A DNA stretch of 43,802 nucleotides from contig JAULBX010026763.1 of NCBI GenBank assembly GCA_032358255.1, positions 1 to 43,802 on the forward strand. The letters run 5' to 3'. The DNA comes from Heterotrichella gracilis. Taxonomy: Eukaryota > Sar > Xanthophyceae > Tribonematales > Xanthonemataceae. Under the pieces are notes generated by a model. That model had not been told where the DNA came from, made no database searches, and saw only the letters and a program-made list of their open reading frames with translations. Position 1 is the first letter of the stretch; every line of letters starts with the position of its first letter. The position numbers and the translations under genes were made by a program. This document shows, piece by piece, positions 31,401 to 41,112 of the stretch.

Positions 31401-34386
31401 AACAATGGAATTTGGGTATATTTGTGGTATTGGAACGAACCGCTAGGCGGCTGAGCTGTCAAGGTGGGTGGGGGGTGAGGCGGGTGGTGGTGGTGTGGTG
31501 GGGGGAAGTGCTACGCATGTGATTGAATAGTCTCTTTCCAAAAAGGGTGATCCAATTTTGGTACTGCAAAGGGGTGCAAAGGCAATGGGTGGGGGGCGAA
31601 GCAGGTGGGGGGTGGGAGGAGGGGAGGGGGGGGCGCGTGCATGCCTGCGTTTCGAGGGGTGAAGCAGGGCGGCTGAGCTGTCAAGGGTGGGCTGGGCTGG
31701 AAGAGCATTTCTGCAACCTTGATGGGATTCTTATATCCCTATGGCAGGGGCTGTGCAAGCTGGCCTTTGGTGATCAATACTGAAGGCGGGTACATATACC
31801 GTAAACCCTTGCTTGTATTGTCATCTTATTCTTTTCATCTAATACCTTAAATCCCTGTGGCAGGTGCGGGGCAAGCTTGCCTGCCTGATGATCAATGACA
31901 TCGACGCGGGGCTGGGGCACTTTGAAAACACACAGGTGGGTGGTGGTGGCGGGGGTGGTAGTGGTGGCTGGTGGTGATTTCGGTGGTGGTGCTGCTGCTT
32001 TGGCGCTATTCAGTCGTTTGCACCAACAAGAACACCCAATGCACCCAAAGGTACCACAGTTCTCTTGTCCCTCGCACACTGCTTTGAACACTGGAAGACA
32101 CGGTTTCTCCTGCCATGTTCCATTGCCCACCCCACCCCCTGCTTCAGATTGAACCTGGATTCGTCCACCTTGCTCTAATCACCCCACCCATTTTATGGCA
32201 TTGAGTTGAACATGGATCTCCCCCCGTTGCCCCAATTTCCATCCATGCCCCACCTCCCCTGCACAAGTGCCTGTGAACAATCAGATCGTGGTGGGCGCCT
32301 TGGTGCACATTCTGCTCATGTAAAGTATTACTGAAATATCCAAATATCTAGTAAATTTACAGATTCAAATACCACCCATGGCCTACCTTCCCCCTGTGTG
32401 CAGGTGACTGTGAACAACCAGGTCGTGGTGGGCACCCTCATGAACATCTGCTGATGTAAAGTAGTACTTTACTATGCTTACTATGTTCAAATGGTTAATA
32501 TTGAATGTAAAATGCCACCCATGCCCACCCTTCCCCCTTGTGCAGGTGACAGTGAACAACCAGATTGTGGTGGGCACACTGATGAACATCTGTGATGATC
32601 CTGAGAGGGTGAGCATCGGCCAGGACTGGCGGGAGGGGGACTATGTGCGCAGGACGCCAATCGTGGTCACAGGTAGGATCAGTCTGGCTGCACCTGTTGC
32701 TCGGAGATCAGAGGGTGGACCAAAATAGCCTTGCTAAGGGTGTAGGGGTTAGGGTTAGGGTTTTGGTGGGCCGCTGATGAACATTTGCGATGATCCTGAG
32801 CGAGTGAGCATTGGCTAGGACTGGCGGGAGGGGGACAAGTGCGCAGGACGCCAAACGTGGTCACAGGTATATTGTGAACACTCATAATCAAAGGTGTGAA
32901 ATACTCTGGAATTACAGGTGCGATCGGTTATAATCACAAGTGCGATTGGGCATAATTACAGGTATGATTGGTCATAATCACAGGGTTAATCGGTCACATT
33001 CACAGCTGGTATCGGTCAGGAAGGAGGGGGCAGGACGTGATTGCACATCATGATTGATCACACATCATGAACCACCCAGGAAGTCACTCAATGCCATTGT
33101 GCGTGGCCCCCGTATGTAATGACCTGAGCAAGATCTCTCCCCCATCTGCTGCGCAGTGGGCGCACGGAGCAAGTACTACTGGAAGCCAACCAGTACCTGA
33201 AAGCTGTAAAATGACTGGGTAAATTAGGAATTTCTCATTACAAGTGATAACTGATACAATAACCAGTTTGTTCACCTCGCAGGCAATGACCTGAGCAAGA
33301 TTTTTGCCCCCCTGCTGCGTGATGGGCGCATGGACAAGTACTACTGGAAGCCCTCCCGGGAGGACCTGGTGTGCATCATACTGCAGATGTACCGGGATGA
33401 CAACATGACGCGCAACGATGTGGAGTTCCTGTTGGATCGCTTCCCCAAGCAATCGCTGGACTTTTTTGGAGCCCTTCGGTGCGGATTTGTTACCCATATC
33501 CCCCCCCCTGCCACTAACTACAACCACCGGTGACTTTTTTTAAAAAAATTTTGGTATATATATTAGGAATAACAAAAACCTAATAGAGCAAAACTCAAAA
33601 CCCTAACCACCGTGTTCCTGCTGGACCGCTTCCCCAAGCAGTCGCTGGACTTCTTTGGAGCCTTCGGTGCGGAATTTTTTGATCAAACTAACTCTGATCA
33701 TTCTTCCGTTGGGATACTTGTTAGGAAAAAAGTCTTAGTAGGATATCATCAAAACCATATACCCTAAACGCCTCCCTCGCAGGTCCGCCACCTATGACAA
33801 GCAGATCCTGCAGTGGATCAAGGGGAGCCGAGTGCTGATAAACCCTAGTAGGGCACCGCCTCTAAACCCTAAAACCCTATACTCCTCCCCGCAGGTCCGC
33901 CACCTATGACAAGCAGATTTTGCAGTGGATCAAGGGGGACGTGGTACAAGGGGAGCTGAGCGCCGACAACTCAGACATGCAGGCCCTGGGCAAGCGGCTG
34001 CTGAAGAAGGATAGGTTGCCCACCTTTGAGCCGGTAAGTGTGAAATGGGAAACCTAGGGTAGGGTTGGTGTCAGGTTGACACGGCTGTTGGCATGCACCC
34101 TGCACCTCTTGAAGGGAGCGCCTGGAATGCAATAGGAGACGGTCAATGCAATTCCCAGCACCAATTCACACCCTATATGCAAGAACAAAGAGAACAGAAA
34201 CCGTGCGTGTAAAATTGCTCTTGACCGCCTCTCTCCCTCACCCAGGTTGACGTGTCTGTGGGCATGCTGCTGGCTGAGGGGGAGCGGCTGGAGATGGAGC
34301 AGGAGATGGTGAACACAATCAGGCTGTCAGGGGAGTACCTCAAGAAAAGCAAGGGGAAGGGCTCGCTGATCGGGCTCAAGGGGTGA
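28422..34386 (+). CDS. Rubisco activase-like AAA+ ATPase, chloroplast
   Basis: Eleven exons with agreeing phases: 28422-28569, 29072-29180, 29507-29607, 29960-30117, 30581-30717, 31163-31268, 31864-31935, 32546-32672, 33283-33478, 33895-34033 and 34246-34386 (TGA). They give 477 residues. The first ~50 are Arg/Ser/Thr/Pro-rich and look like a transit peptide. DYLYQLGKSD, NFLGHQSDIADGSLREYEF and YYVAPAFLEKVA precede the AAA+ core. Walker A is GGKGQGKT (200-207), Walker B LMINDIDAG (261-269), sensor 1 TGND (319-322), and Arg332/Arg335 lie in RDGRM. DFFGALR and a C-terminal helix with QEMVNTIRLSGEYL follow. The SAGELEHEWAGTPGRMIRER and VRGKLACLMINDIDAG wording, which differs from canonical Rubisco activase, points to the plant/algal activase-like paralogue (Arabidopsis At1g73110 type). 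Whether it remodels Rubisco or another target is not shown. The introns are packed with echoes. Confidence 0.85.
30834..30908 (-). repeat. Inverted echo of the Walker A exon
   Basis: Read on the minus strand, this is a copy of about 30647-30722: VWGAKGQDKAFQTKLAIKKLG then GTAAG, against IWGGKGQGKTFQTELAFKKLG then GTAAGG. It lies in the intron right after exon 5, in reverse orientation, so the pre-mRNA could fold on itself here. Confidence 0.85.
30973..31056 (+). repeat. Echo of exon 6 acceptor and start
   Basis: CCCCAG then GTGTGAAGCTGTGGTGATG.. copies 31157-31235. It reads CEAVVMFAEEFEHEWAGTL against CEAVVMSAGELEHEWAGTP and keeps a good acceptor. Confidence 0.85.
31440..31695 (+). repeat. 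Two echoes of exon 6 end with donors
   Basis: GGCGGCTGAGCTGTCAAGG followed by GTGGGT-like sequence recurs at about 31446-31472 and 31669-31692, after the true 31250-31274. Both carry a donor-like GTGGG. Confidence 0.85.
31730..31783 (+). repeat. Echo of exon 7 acceptor and start with stop
   Basis: ATCCCTATGGCAG then GGGCTGTGCAAGCTGGCC copies 31851-31880 (ATCCCTGTGGCAG then GTGCGGGGCAAGCTTGCC). It reads KLAFGDQY then TGA. Confidence 0.75.
32255..32460 (+). repeat. Two echoes of exon 8 start
   Basis: Copies at about 32262-32330 (acceptor AG followed by a degenerate VNNQIVVGALVHI) and 32390-32460 (perfect GTGTGCAG acceptor, VTVNNQVVVGTLMNIC, then TGA) precede the true exon at 32546. Both end at ATGTAAAGTA, so they are also copies of each other. 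Confidence 0.85.
32766..32878 (+). repeat. Echo of exon 8 end with donor
   Basis: Copy of about 32574-32680. LMNICDDPERVSIG..DWREGD is followed by a one- to two-base loss, an in-frame TAG where Gln stood, and a retained CACAG then GTATAT donor. Confidence 0.85.
32914..33020 (+). repeat. 22-bp minisatellite, five units
   Basis: Units begin at 32914, 32936, 32958, 32980 and 33002 (the last partial). Each begins ACAGGT, ACAAGT, ACAGGG or ACAGCT and most hold CGAT/TGAT and TAATC. The first half of the unit resembles the exon 8 donor region (ACAGGTAGGATCAGT at 32669-32683). Confidence 0.8.
33095..33205 (+). repeat. Echo of exon 9 start
   Basis: AATGACCTGAGCAAGAT, then CTGCTGCGCAGTGGGCGCA and AAGTACTACTGGAAGCC, copy 33285-33352. 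The acceptor CGCAG has become ATGT, so there is no AG directly before the copy. Confidence 0.85.
33608..33680 (+). repeat. Echo of exon 9 end, one-base deletion
   Basis: Copies 33418-33484 (FLLDRFPKQSLDFFGA), with GCCCTTCG shortened to GCCTTCG before the GTGCGG donor. The deletion would shift the frame if spliced. Confidence 0.85.
33765..33842 (+). repeat. Echo of exon 10 acceptor and start
   Basis: CTCGCAG then SATYDKQILQWIKGS, nearly identical to the true 33889-33942 (CCGCAG then SATYDKQILQWIKGD). It then runs to TGATAAACCCTAG. The CCTAAAAC motifs before each acceptor are also duplicated. Confidence 0.85.
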
Positions 34387-35771
34387 ATTTGGTGGGGAGA
34401 ATGGGGACAAGGGGTGGGATGCTCATCATCGTATGTTCTATACACGGAAGAAGAGGGGTAGAGCATTGGGAGGCTTGAACTTGAGATTGAGGTGGTGGGT
34501 AGGTGGGAGCGAGCGACGCAGCATGAGGGGGGCAAGGGAGAAAGTGCGAGGGAAAGGAGTGAGAGAGAATTATGGGAGAGGGAGGAGGCAATATAGAGTA
34601 AAGGGCATCTGAAACTGGAATTTTGTTTGGTGGCTTTTGGTAGCCGTGGTCTAGGGCTTAGGGTTTTGGTGGTTTGTGGCAGCTTTGGCTTAGGGTTTAG
34701 GTTACAGGTGGTTTACAGCAACCATGACCCACAAGCATCTTACGCACGCAGTGAGAGGGGAGGAGTTCGACTAGGATCAATTACATTCGATATATGCTCA
34801 AAATGTCTTTTTTGGGTGGCCTGGATTCTGTCTGAGCTTGGCGTGATGTGACGGGACCAGGTGTGGGGTTTGGGACACAGGCAGTGAGCGTTCCGCGAGC
34901 TGGAACCCCCACCGTGGCAGAATACACCTGTCCACGCTGACGTGGCAGCCATGCACTCTCCCATTGTATTGACGGATGCATTTGAAACTGATATTGGCAA
35001 TGAGTGGAATTGAAAAATGTGTTGGTTCTGGTGCCTGTGGGTCGAGAGCATGGTGCCCCCCTGGCCCAGCGGCATAAGCAGTGTAGGCAACAACTGTTTA
35101 GGGTTTAGGGTGTGTGCAGTGGGCTTGGTGTTGGTCAGTGCCACAATCATCATGGTACAGTGGGGGGCTGGGCTGGGGGCCGCACAGCGTCCGCCAGGTA
35201 CCACATGGTATGATATCATGCCATATTATAATTATCAAAAAGAAAGAAAGAAAGGGAAAGCAGAGGCGGGTTTGAGTTGAAGATTATCGGGGGCGCCCAG
35301 TGGCTTGGCAAGAAGCCCTTGCAAAACCCAGTCTTTGCCAGTGGTCAAAAGCTCAGCCTTTGCCAGCGTATTAGACAGAACGCAAATATATATACGGCAT
35401 AGTGGCACCACATATGTGTTAACAACTACAAGAGCTGTGTCTGGAAACGAATTAAAACCTAAGAAATAATTGCATCATGTTTCCTGCCCGTTCACTTTTG
35501 AGTGTATGTGTCCCACCCCCCAACCTGGGCCACACACTTGAAACAGTGAGTTTTCATCAACCCACGCACAAAGGCACCGAAAGCGCTCGGTGATTAGCAG
35601 AGCAGAACCCCAACAACCTTCACGCCGTGCTTTCATCCACCTAACAGGCTATAGACCACCCAGCAGATCCCAGATCACCCTTACTCGCACACATTACGAG
35701 AACTCTAGTTAGTACACCCTATTTACTCCCTTGTTTCGACTTGTTTGCGTCAGAACTTCAGAAAATTCGCT
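34387..35771. other. Intergenic between two plastid-protein genes
   Basis: No coding signal. TTTAGGG repeats lie at 35097-35110 and a short AAAG microsatellite at about 35240-35256. No TGTAA was found between the stop at 34386 and the next start, so the upstream gene's poly(A) signal is a variant or was missed. Confidence 0.45.
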
Positions 35772-38256
35772 ATGGCGACATCAATACTTTGCGGCAGTGG
35801 CGTTGGCGTCCAAGCACGGAGAGGTGAGAGGTTTGTCGAATAGCTATTGTTCCATGCATATGCATGCATAGTGGGTGGATTGGAAAGGCAACCCACAACC
35901 GCCCTTGTAACCATGCAGCCCTTGTAACAACGCATATGAGGTTGATGGTTAGCTTAAAGCTTGGTCTGCTGGTTATTGGGACGCTTTTGCTTGTCGAGTA
36001 CCTCGCTGCCCTCATGCATTGCCAACCAAACCCAGGCATGGGTAACCCTCAGTTGGGGATCAGGGGTTCCTAGGCTCAGTCAGAAACGTTTAACCTGTAT
36101 TTCATGCCTGTGCAGTGCTGCCAGGTGGCGCCTCCAGCGCCTTCCTCCCCTCGGCCCTTCCCCCCCTGCGCAGCTCCTTTGCACACACCCTGAAGCCAGC
36201 CCTGGGGTCGGCGCGAAGCGGGCGGGGATTGGTGCAGACACAGGCGGTGAGTGCACCCACAACCTAGGGTTCATAAGAGGTGGGGGCGGTGCCTGTTCTT
36301 GTTCTTACTCCTTTACACAAAGCACAGGGTTCAACCCCTCTAGGGTTTATGAAAATCCTGCCAGCCAGGGAATGGGGTGCCCAAAATGTACAGGCATTCC
36401 TGGCATGGCGAACATCCACCTTGTGCCATATTATGTCATGCATCGAAAAGCATGACTCCATACTCTTTCTCGCTTACTGCCATCATCTTGCCTTATTCCT
36501 TAGACACTCACTGCACAGTCCGCAGTGATAGGTCAGGCAGGACGAAATTAGAAAATGCAACGGGAATAAGGCAATAACAGGTCCTATTGCTGCCTTATTA
36601 CCTCTGCTGTATGGACCCGGCAACTGGTACTCCAAATCCAGTGTAGTGCGTGCCCCCCGTTTTAACCCACCCCCCACCCGTTGCCATGCAGCTGTTCACA
36701 TTTGGCAACAAGAAGAAGGCAGCTGCCAAGCCCAAGTATGAGACTGTCATCCCCTCCCCATCGTATAACATACCATTCTGGCTGCTGGGTAAGTCATTTT
36801 GCAGCAATGTGACAGGGCCATATTTTCGTAGACACCCACAGCATCCCCACAGGCCAACAAATGCTTTCCCAAATATGTCGTTAAGTTGCAGGACCACATC
36901 CACTGGTTCGCCACATCATTCCCTCCCTGTCATGTGATATACCCACCTGGTTGCTGGGGGGACATGGGAGCATTGGCCAAACTCCGGCCATTTTTTTGTA
37001 ATACGTAGCGTGTTTCATTGCGTTACCCAAACACCGATGGCTGGGCCATTTTGCACATTTGCAACAATGTGACAAGGCCATATTTTCCTGAGCAACCACA
37101 TCAACCCTACAGGTCAATAAATGCTTTCTGAACCTGTCAACAAATGCCCTCGCCAGAGACCCTAGTCAAAACCCTTGTTTGTGGTTTGCGCAGCCACGGC
37201 CGCATGGGGCGGATTTCACGACCAGCCTGTGCTGACGGGGGTCACCGGAATCCTGGGCCTATTTCTATCGATCCAGGCCTCCAGGGTCAAATTTGTGTTT
37301 GATGACGAGGCGCTGGAGGTGGTGATTGGGGAGAAGAAAAAGGTGCGCCATGGAGAGGGGGGATGTGGATCAGTAAAAATGGAATTGGGCGTCTACACCC
37401 ACCATGCTGAGCTCGGTGGGTAAGATTGCGTGTGGGCAATTGAAGGCAACGTTAGGCACGTACGTGACAAGTTTACTGACCACTGTAAATCCTACTGTTT
37501 GGGTGATCATGCTATCACTGTAATTACCCACCCACCTGTAACTTTCGAGAACGTGATTGTTGGCAGAGCGTTCCCTCCTTCGCCATCACTCACTGCGTAT
37601 CCGACGCACCAGCACTGCAACTGAACATGGCAGCCACCATGCCTCTCCCCTTTTGCACCTCTTGCACTATCCCCCTGTCCCTTGTACAACCTGTGCTCCC
37701 CTCATTATCCATCGCCCACCCGTTACCCACCCCCTCGCAGGAGTCTGAGAACGTGTTTGTGGGTGGGGCCAACCGCTGGAGCTACGATTCGTTTGTCAAC
37801 TGGGAGTTCTGGTGGCCAGGCTTCCCGGTGCTGGTGTACTTCAAGGTAGGGTTGGGGCTAGGGTATGGGTGAGGGACCTGGCAGGGTTTCCAATGCTGGT
37901 GTGCTTTAAGGTAGGGTCGTCGCTAGGGTATGCCCTAGGGTTGCGGCAGGGTTTCTGTGTGTGGAATACAGCATTTACAGCATACTGCATACAGTACGTC
38001 AGGACAGTACGACATTATCTGCCACTGTTGACCTAACTTCCCACTTGTGCATCACATGCAAGTATATTCTTCCGTTCACAGGTGATTGTATGTGATCATG
38101 TCTTTTGTCACTATACAGGAGACCCAGACCAAGCCCGAGGGCCAGATCCATTTCTTCCCCATCATTTTCGACGGGGGGGTCTTGTACAAGGTCATGTCGG
38201 AGCGATGTGGGGCATCGGCCACCAGCGGACCCAAGCCAAAGGCAGCCAAGAAGTAA
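35772..38256 (+). CDS. DUF3119 family chloroplast membrane protein
   Basis: Six exons with agreeing phases: 35772-35823, 36116-36246, 36692-36788, 37194-37342, 37741-37845 and 38119-38256 (TAA), giving 223 residues. The first ~60 residues (MATSILCGSGVGVQARR, then Ser/Arg/Ala/Pro-rich) look like a plastid transit peptide. The mature part starts TFGNKKKAAAKPKYETVIPS. Two hydrophobic stretches follow, around residues 86-99 (IPFWLLATAAWGG) and 105-120 (PVLTGVTGILGLFLSI), then VKFVFDDEALEVVIGE, NVFVGGANRWSYDSFVNWEF, WPGFPVLVYFKETQT and a conserved IHFFPIIFDG. DUF3119 proteins occur in cyanobacteria and plastid-bearing eukaryotes; an Arabidopsis member (ENA) is linked to the acetyltransferase NSI, which is a recollection not tested here. 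The tail is Lys-rich. A TGTAA at 38628-38632, about 370 bases past the stop, is a plausible poly(A) signal. Confidence 0.8.
36925..37135 (+). repeat. Echo of exon 3 end plus over 100 bases of intron
   Basis: ATACCCACCTGGTTGCTGGGGG copies the exon end ATACCATTCTGGCTGCTGGG. Further on, GCAACAATGTGACAAGGCC and a ..CCCTACAGGTCAATAAATGC block copy the intron stretch at 36802-36870. The donor GTAAGT is lost. Confidence 0.75.
37523..37570 (+). repeat. Echo of exon 5 start, acceptor destroyed
   Basis: TTACCCACCCACCTGTAAC then TTTCGAGAACGTGATTGTTGG copies TTACCCACCCCCTCGCAG then GAGTCTGAGAACGTGTTTGTGG at 37721-37762. The acceptor CAG has become AAC. Confidence 0.75.
37872..37935 (+). repeat. Echo of exon 5 end with donor
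   Basis: GGCAGGGTTTCCAATGCTGGTGT and TTTAAGGTAGGG copy 37815-37866; LAGFPMLVCFK replaces WPGFPVLVYFK. The GTAGGG donor and the following GCTAGGGTATG are kept. Confidence 0.85.
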
Positions 38257-39466
38257 ATGGACTAGTGTTCAGGAGCGCTGCCTGGGGCAAGTTTTTTTTT
38301 GGGTTTGTGGGGGTGGCGTGGGGGCCACCGCACAGCGTGCAGCATACATTATCAGGGTGCAGGGGTAGGGGTTTAAATGGGTAGTAGGTGTCTAGCCTAG
38401 GCTCCGGTGATGGTTTTATGGGAGAAGGGGAGGGAGGCAGAAGTGCACAGGCCAGTATTTGAATCAGCATTGTGGACCCAATAAGAGGTACAAATAATGT
38501 ACATTGTCTTGCTTTTGGCAGCGTGGGGCCCCGCAGTGCTGATAGCTTCAGAACCTGAAGTGAATCACTAACTCTGAGTGTGGATAGAGGGATTTGCTTG
38601 CCGCCAGGCCCTGTCAAATATTGACATTGTAACACATCAACTGAATTGCGTATGTTGGTCGAACTCGATGACTCAATCGATCAGATTAAAATGTTTACAA
38701 GTAGCATTAATTACGGTACTCATGACTCGGAGTTTACAATGCTGTGGCATGGTTTGCGTACACTGGATAACTTTTCGTGTGGCGCGCTTAGCCTTGCTTG
38801 TATTCGAATTGAGTTGCACTCCATCCATGCATGCAGAATCTGCCTTTACAGTCAGTCACAGAGTCCAAGTCATTGTTGAACAGTCACTGCATGGTGCGTG
38901 TCACCCATGGTGTCACCAGCATGATGCCAATCCTGCTGGCGGCACGAGCATTTCCTGACCAATGTTTGGGATCCCTGTCGACATGCTTCATCACTGGCCA
39001 GGGCGGCCTGCATCGGTGACCCGTAATCATATACTCAGTGGCATGCAATCAGCGGGTCGGACTCAGTGCAGCACGTCATGCATGCCGCAGTTACTGTACT
39101 GTATGTACTGAAGCCTCAAGTTTTATCAGAGTGTCAGGACAGCTCAAATTTGAAAGACTACAGCCCTTTGGGTATCGAAAAGATACCAGTACTAATAGGC
39201 TAAATAGCATAGTCATTATAGTGGCCCCGGTGCCCATCTGCCAATACACAGATATTATCACAAGTATTTTAATGTCCTACAATCTGTGCAGCCCTCCCTG
39301 GCGGGGGCACTTGCAATTCGCTTGATACATTTACCCTCAGAACCCATATGCAATTCCACTGCAATTTGCTGCGGCAATATACATGCAATGCCTTCACGAT
39401 TTCGTTGTCGCTTGTGATGCACTCTCCGTGCATACACGCAGATCAGCTGTCCCTCTGCCCCTACCC
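38257..39466. other. Intergenic between convergent genes
   Basis: This is the 3' flank of the DUF3119 gene and of the minus-strand DNA-binding gene. No coding signal could be supported. Confidence 0.5.
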
Positions 39467-41112
39467 TCATGCATGCACCCCCAGATGAGACAGGCCCTGC
39501 ACTGGACCAGCTCGCTTGCTCCTGGGTGCATCCACGCCCTCCCGCAAGCCATACACCCTGGCAGTCTTGTTGGCATGACCCACAGCACCTGGGCGTAGGC
39601 TCCTGCTACCGGTGTCCACAAAGAGCCGGCCCCTGGAAACGTCTTTGGCCATGGCATCATACACTGAAAATCTCCACCTGCATGGGCAAACCAAGAATGT
39701 CTCAATGCCTGCCTTTGGATTTTTTCGGGGATACTTGTGACTATATATACATACCATACAAATTATGAGCGCTCCCTGTTATCTCAATTTGACAACTTGA
39801 CAATGATGTTGCATGCATGGGCATGGGCACCTCTTAGCATCAAGTGCACTGGTGAGCAGATGCGGTTTATGGATTCAACACCATGACCAGCCACAGCTAT
39901 TCAATGTCTCTGAGCAGTAAGTACTTAACAGTTGGCAAAAGTGGCGGCCATTGTGCCATCTTAACGTTCCTGAGCATGTGAGGCATCGATGAGCACCTCC
40001 TGAAGTCGAGGTATGGCCGATACGCCACAAAGTCCCTGTGCGTATCAATTATCTTGCAAACCTGCTCCGCTGTGCCCCGCTGGTTTGGCAGAAGGCTGAG
40101 CGCTTGCAAGGCCAGCATGCGCCAGGTGAAGGGGCGCTTAACGGGAGAATCTGTCAACGAGCAGAAATTAACTAAACACAATCCCTACTAGGCATTGAAT
40201 GCATTGAAGGCAAGAATGTACTCTGATGCTTTGCTCAAGATGAAGACCGCAAGCTTTCCCCTAGGGTGTCCGGTACTCACGTGAGATATGCCCCACAGTG
40301 ACCTTGCCGTGGGCCAAGCATACAAAGTTTGCGTCATATGCCTACCTGTGGCATCAGGGGGTGCTCCGTCCAAGCCAAGCTTCAATGTGTTTCTTCTCAC
40401 AGTGTATTGTGCACATAGAGACCCTGGAGACCGCCCCAGAACCACCCCCATTTGCGCAAACGTGGGCTTTGCCACCCCCATCATCCTGTGCATAGCCCTG
40501 GTCCTCCCGCAGCCGCACCACCTGGTCAACCTCCTCGCGGGTCCAGGGGGTGCCCCTGGCCTTGACAGGAATGGTGGGCAAGGGAGCAGGTGCTGGTGTA
40601 GCAGGTGCTGGTGGGGGTGGGGTAGGTGGGGGTGGTGCTGGTGCTGGTGCTGGTGCCCCCCTCTCCTCCCCTTTGTGCCTCCTCCCCTTGCCATGCTTCC
40701 CCTTGCGCTTCTCCTTCTTGTGCTTCTTCTTCTTGGGTTTCTGTCCCTTGTCCCGCTTCCTCCCTTCCCCACCTGCAGACCCCCATTGGCCCGTTTACTC
40801 CAACCCATGGCCATGGGCATACACAGATTTCACCACCACATAATGTACGATGGCAGGCAATAGCAGTATGTTGCGGCTACCAGCAGCAGGCAATGTCACC
40901 ACCCCAATTCCCACCTGCATCCAGCTGCTTTATTGACTTGGCCTTCTTCCTGCGCTTGCTGCTACCCATGGCAATGCTCCCCTCACTCCCCTGCTCACCT
41001 GCCTCCCGCTTCCGCTTCTCACTCCTGCTTTTCCTGCCTGTGCCAGGCGCTGGGTCGCCACCACCTGTGCCACCAACCGCGGCCTGAATATTCCGCCAAC
41101 ATTTGCCAGACA
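39467..41112 (-). CDS. Putative DNA-binding protein: Lys-rich, SANT/Myb-like and winged-helix-like regions, 5' partial, frame break
   Basis: Four exons in transcript order: 41112-40915, 40772-40346, 40150-39997 and 39677-39467 (TGA). They carry Lys/Arg-rich parts (KSRSEKRKREAG, KPKKKKHKKEKRKGK) that look like nuclear signals, then a Pro/Ala-rich linker (APAPAP). A SANT/Myb-like stretch follows: WTREEVDQVVRLRED, then FAQMGVVLGRSPGSLCAQY. The last two exons give RPFTWRMLALQALSLLP, GTAEQVCKIIDTH and WRFSVYDAMAKDVSRGRLF, which has the shape of a winged helix with its recognition helix. All junction phases agree only if one G of a five-G run (plus-strand C5 at 40475-40479) is ignored; as written, the frame breaks inside the Myb-like region. 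Splice choice at 39997 is tentative. An exon at 42589-42397 fits in phase upstream. It converges with the DUF3119 gene. Confidence 0.5.
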
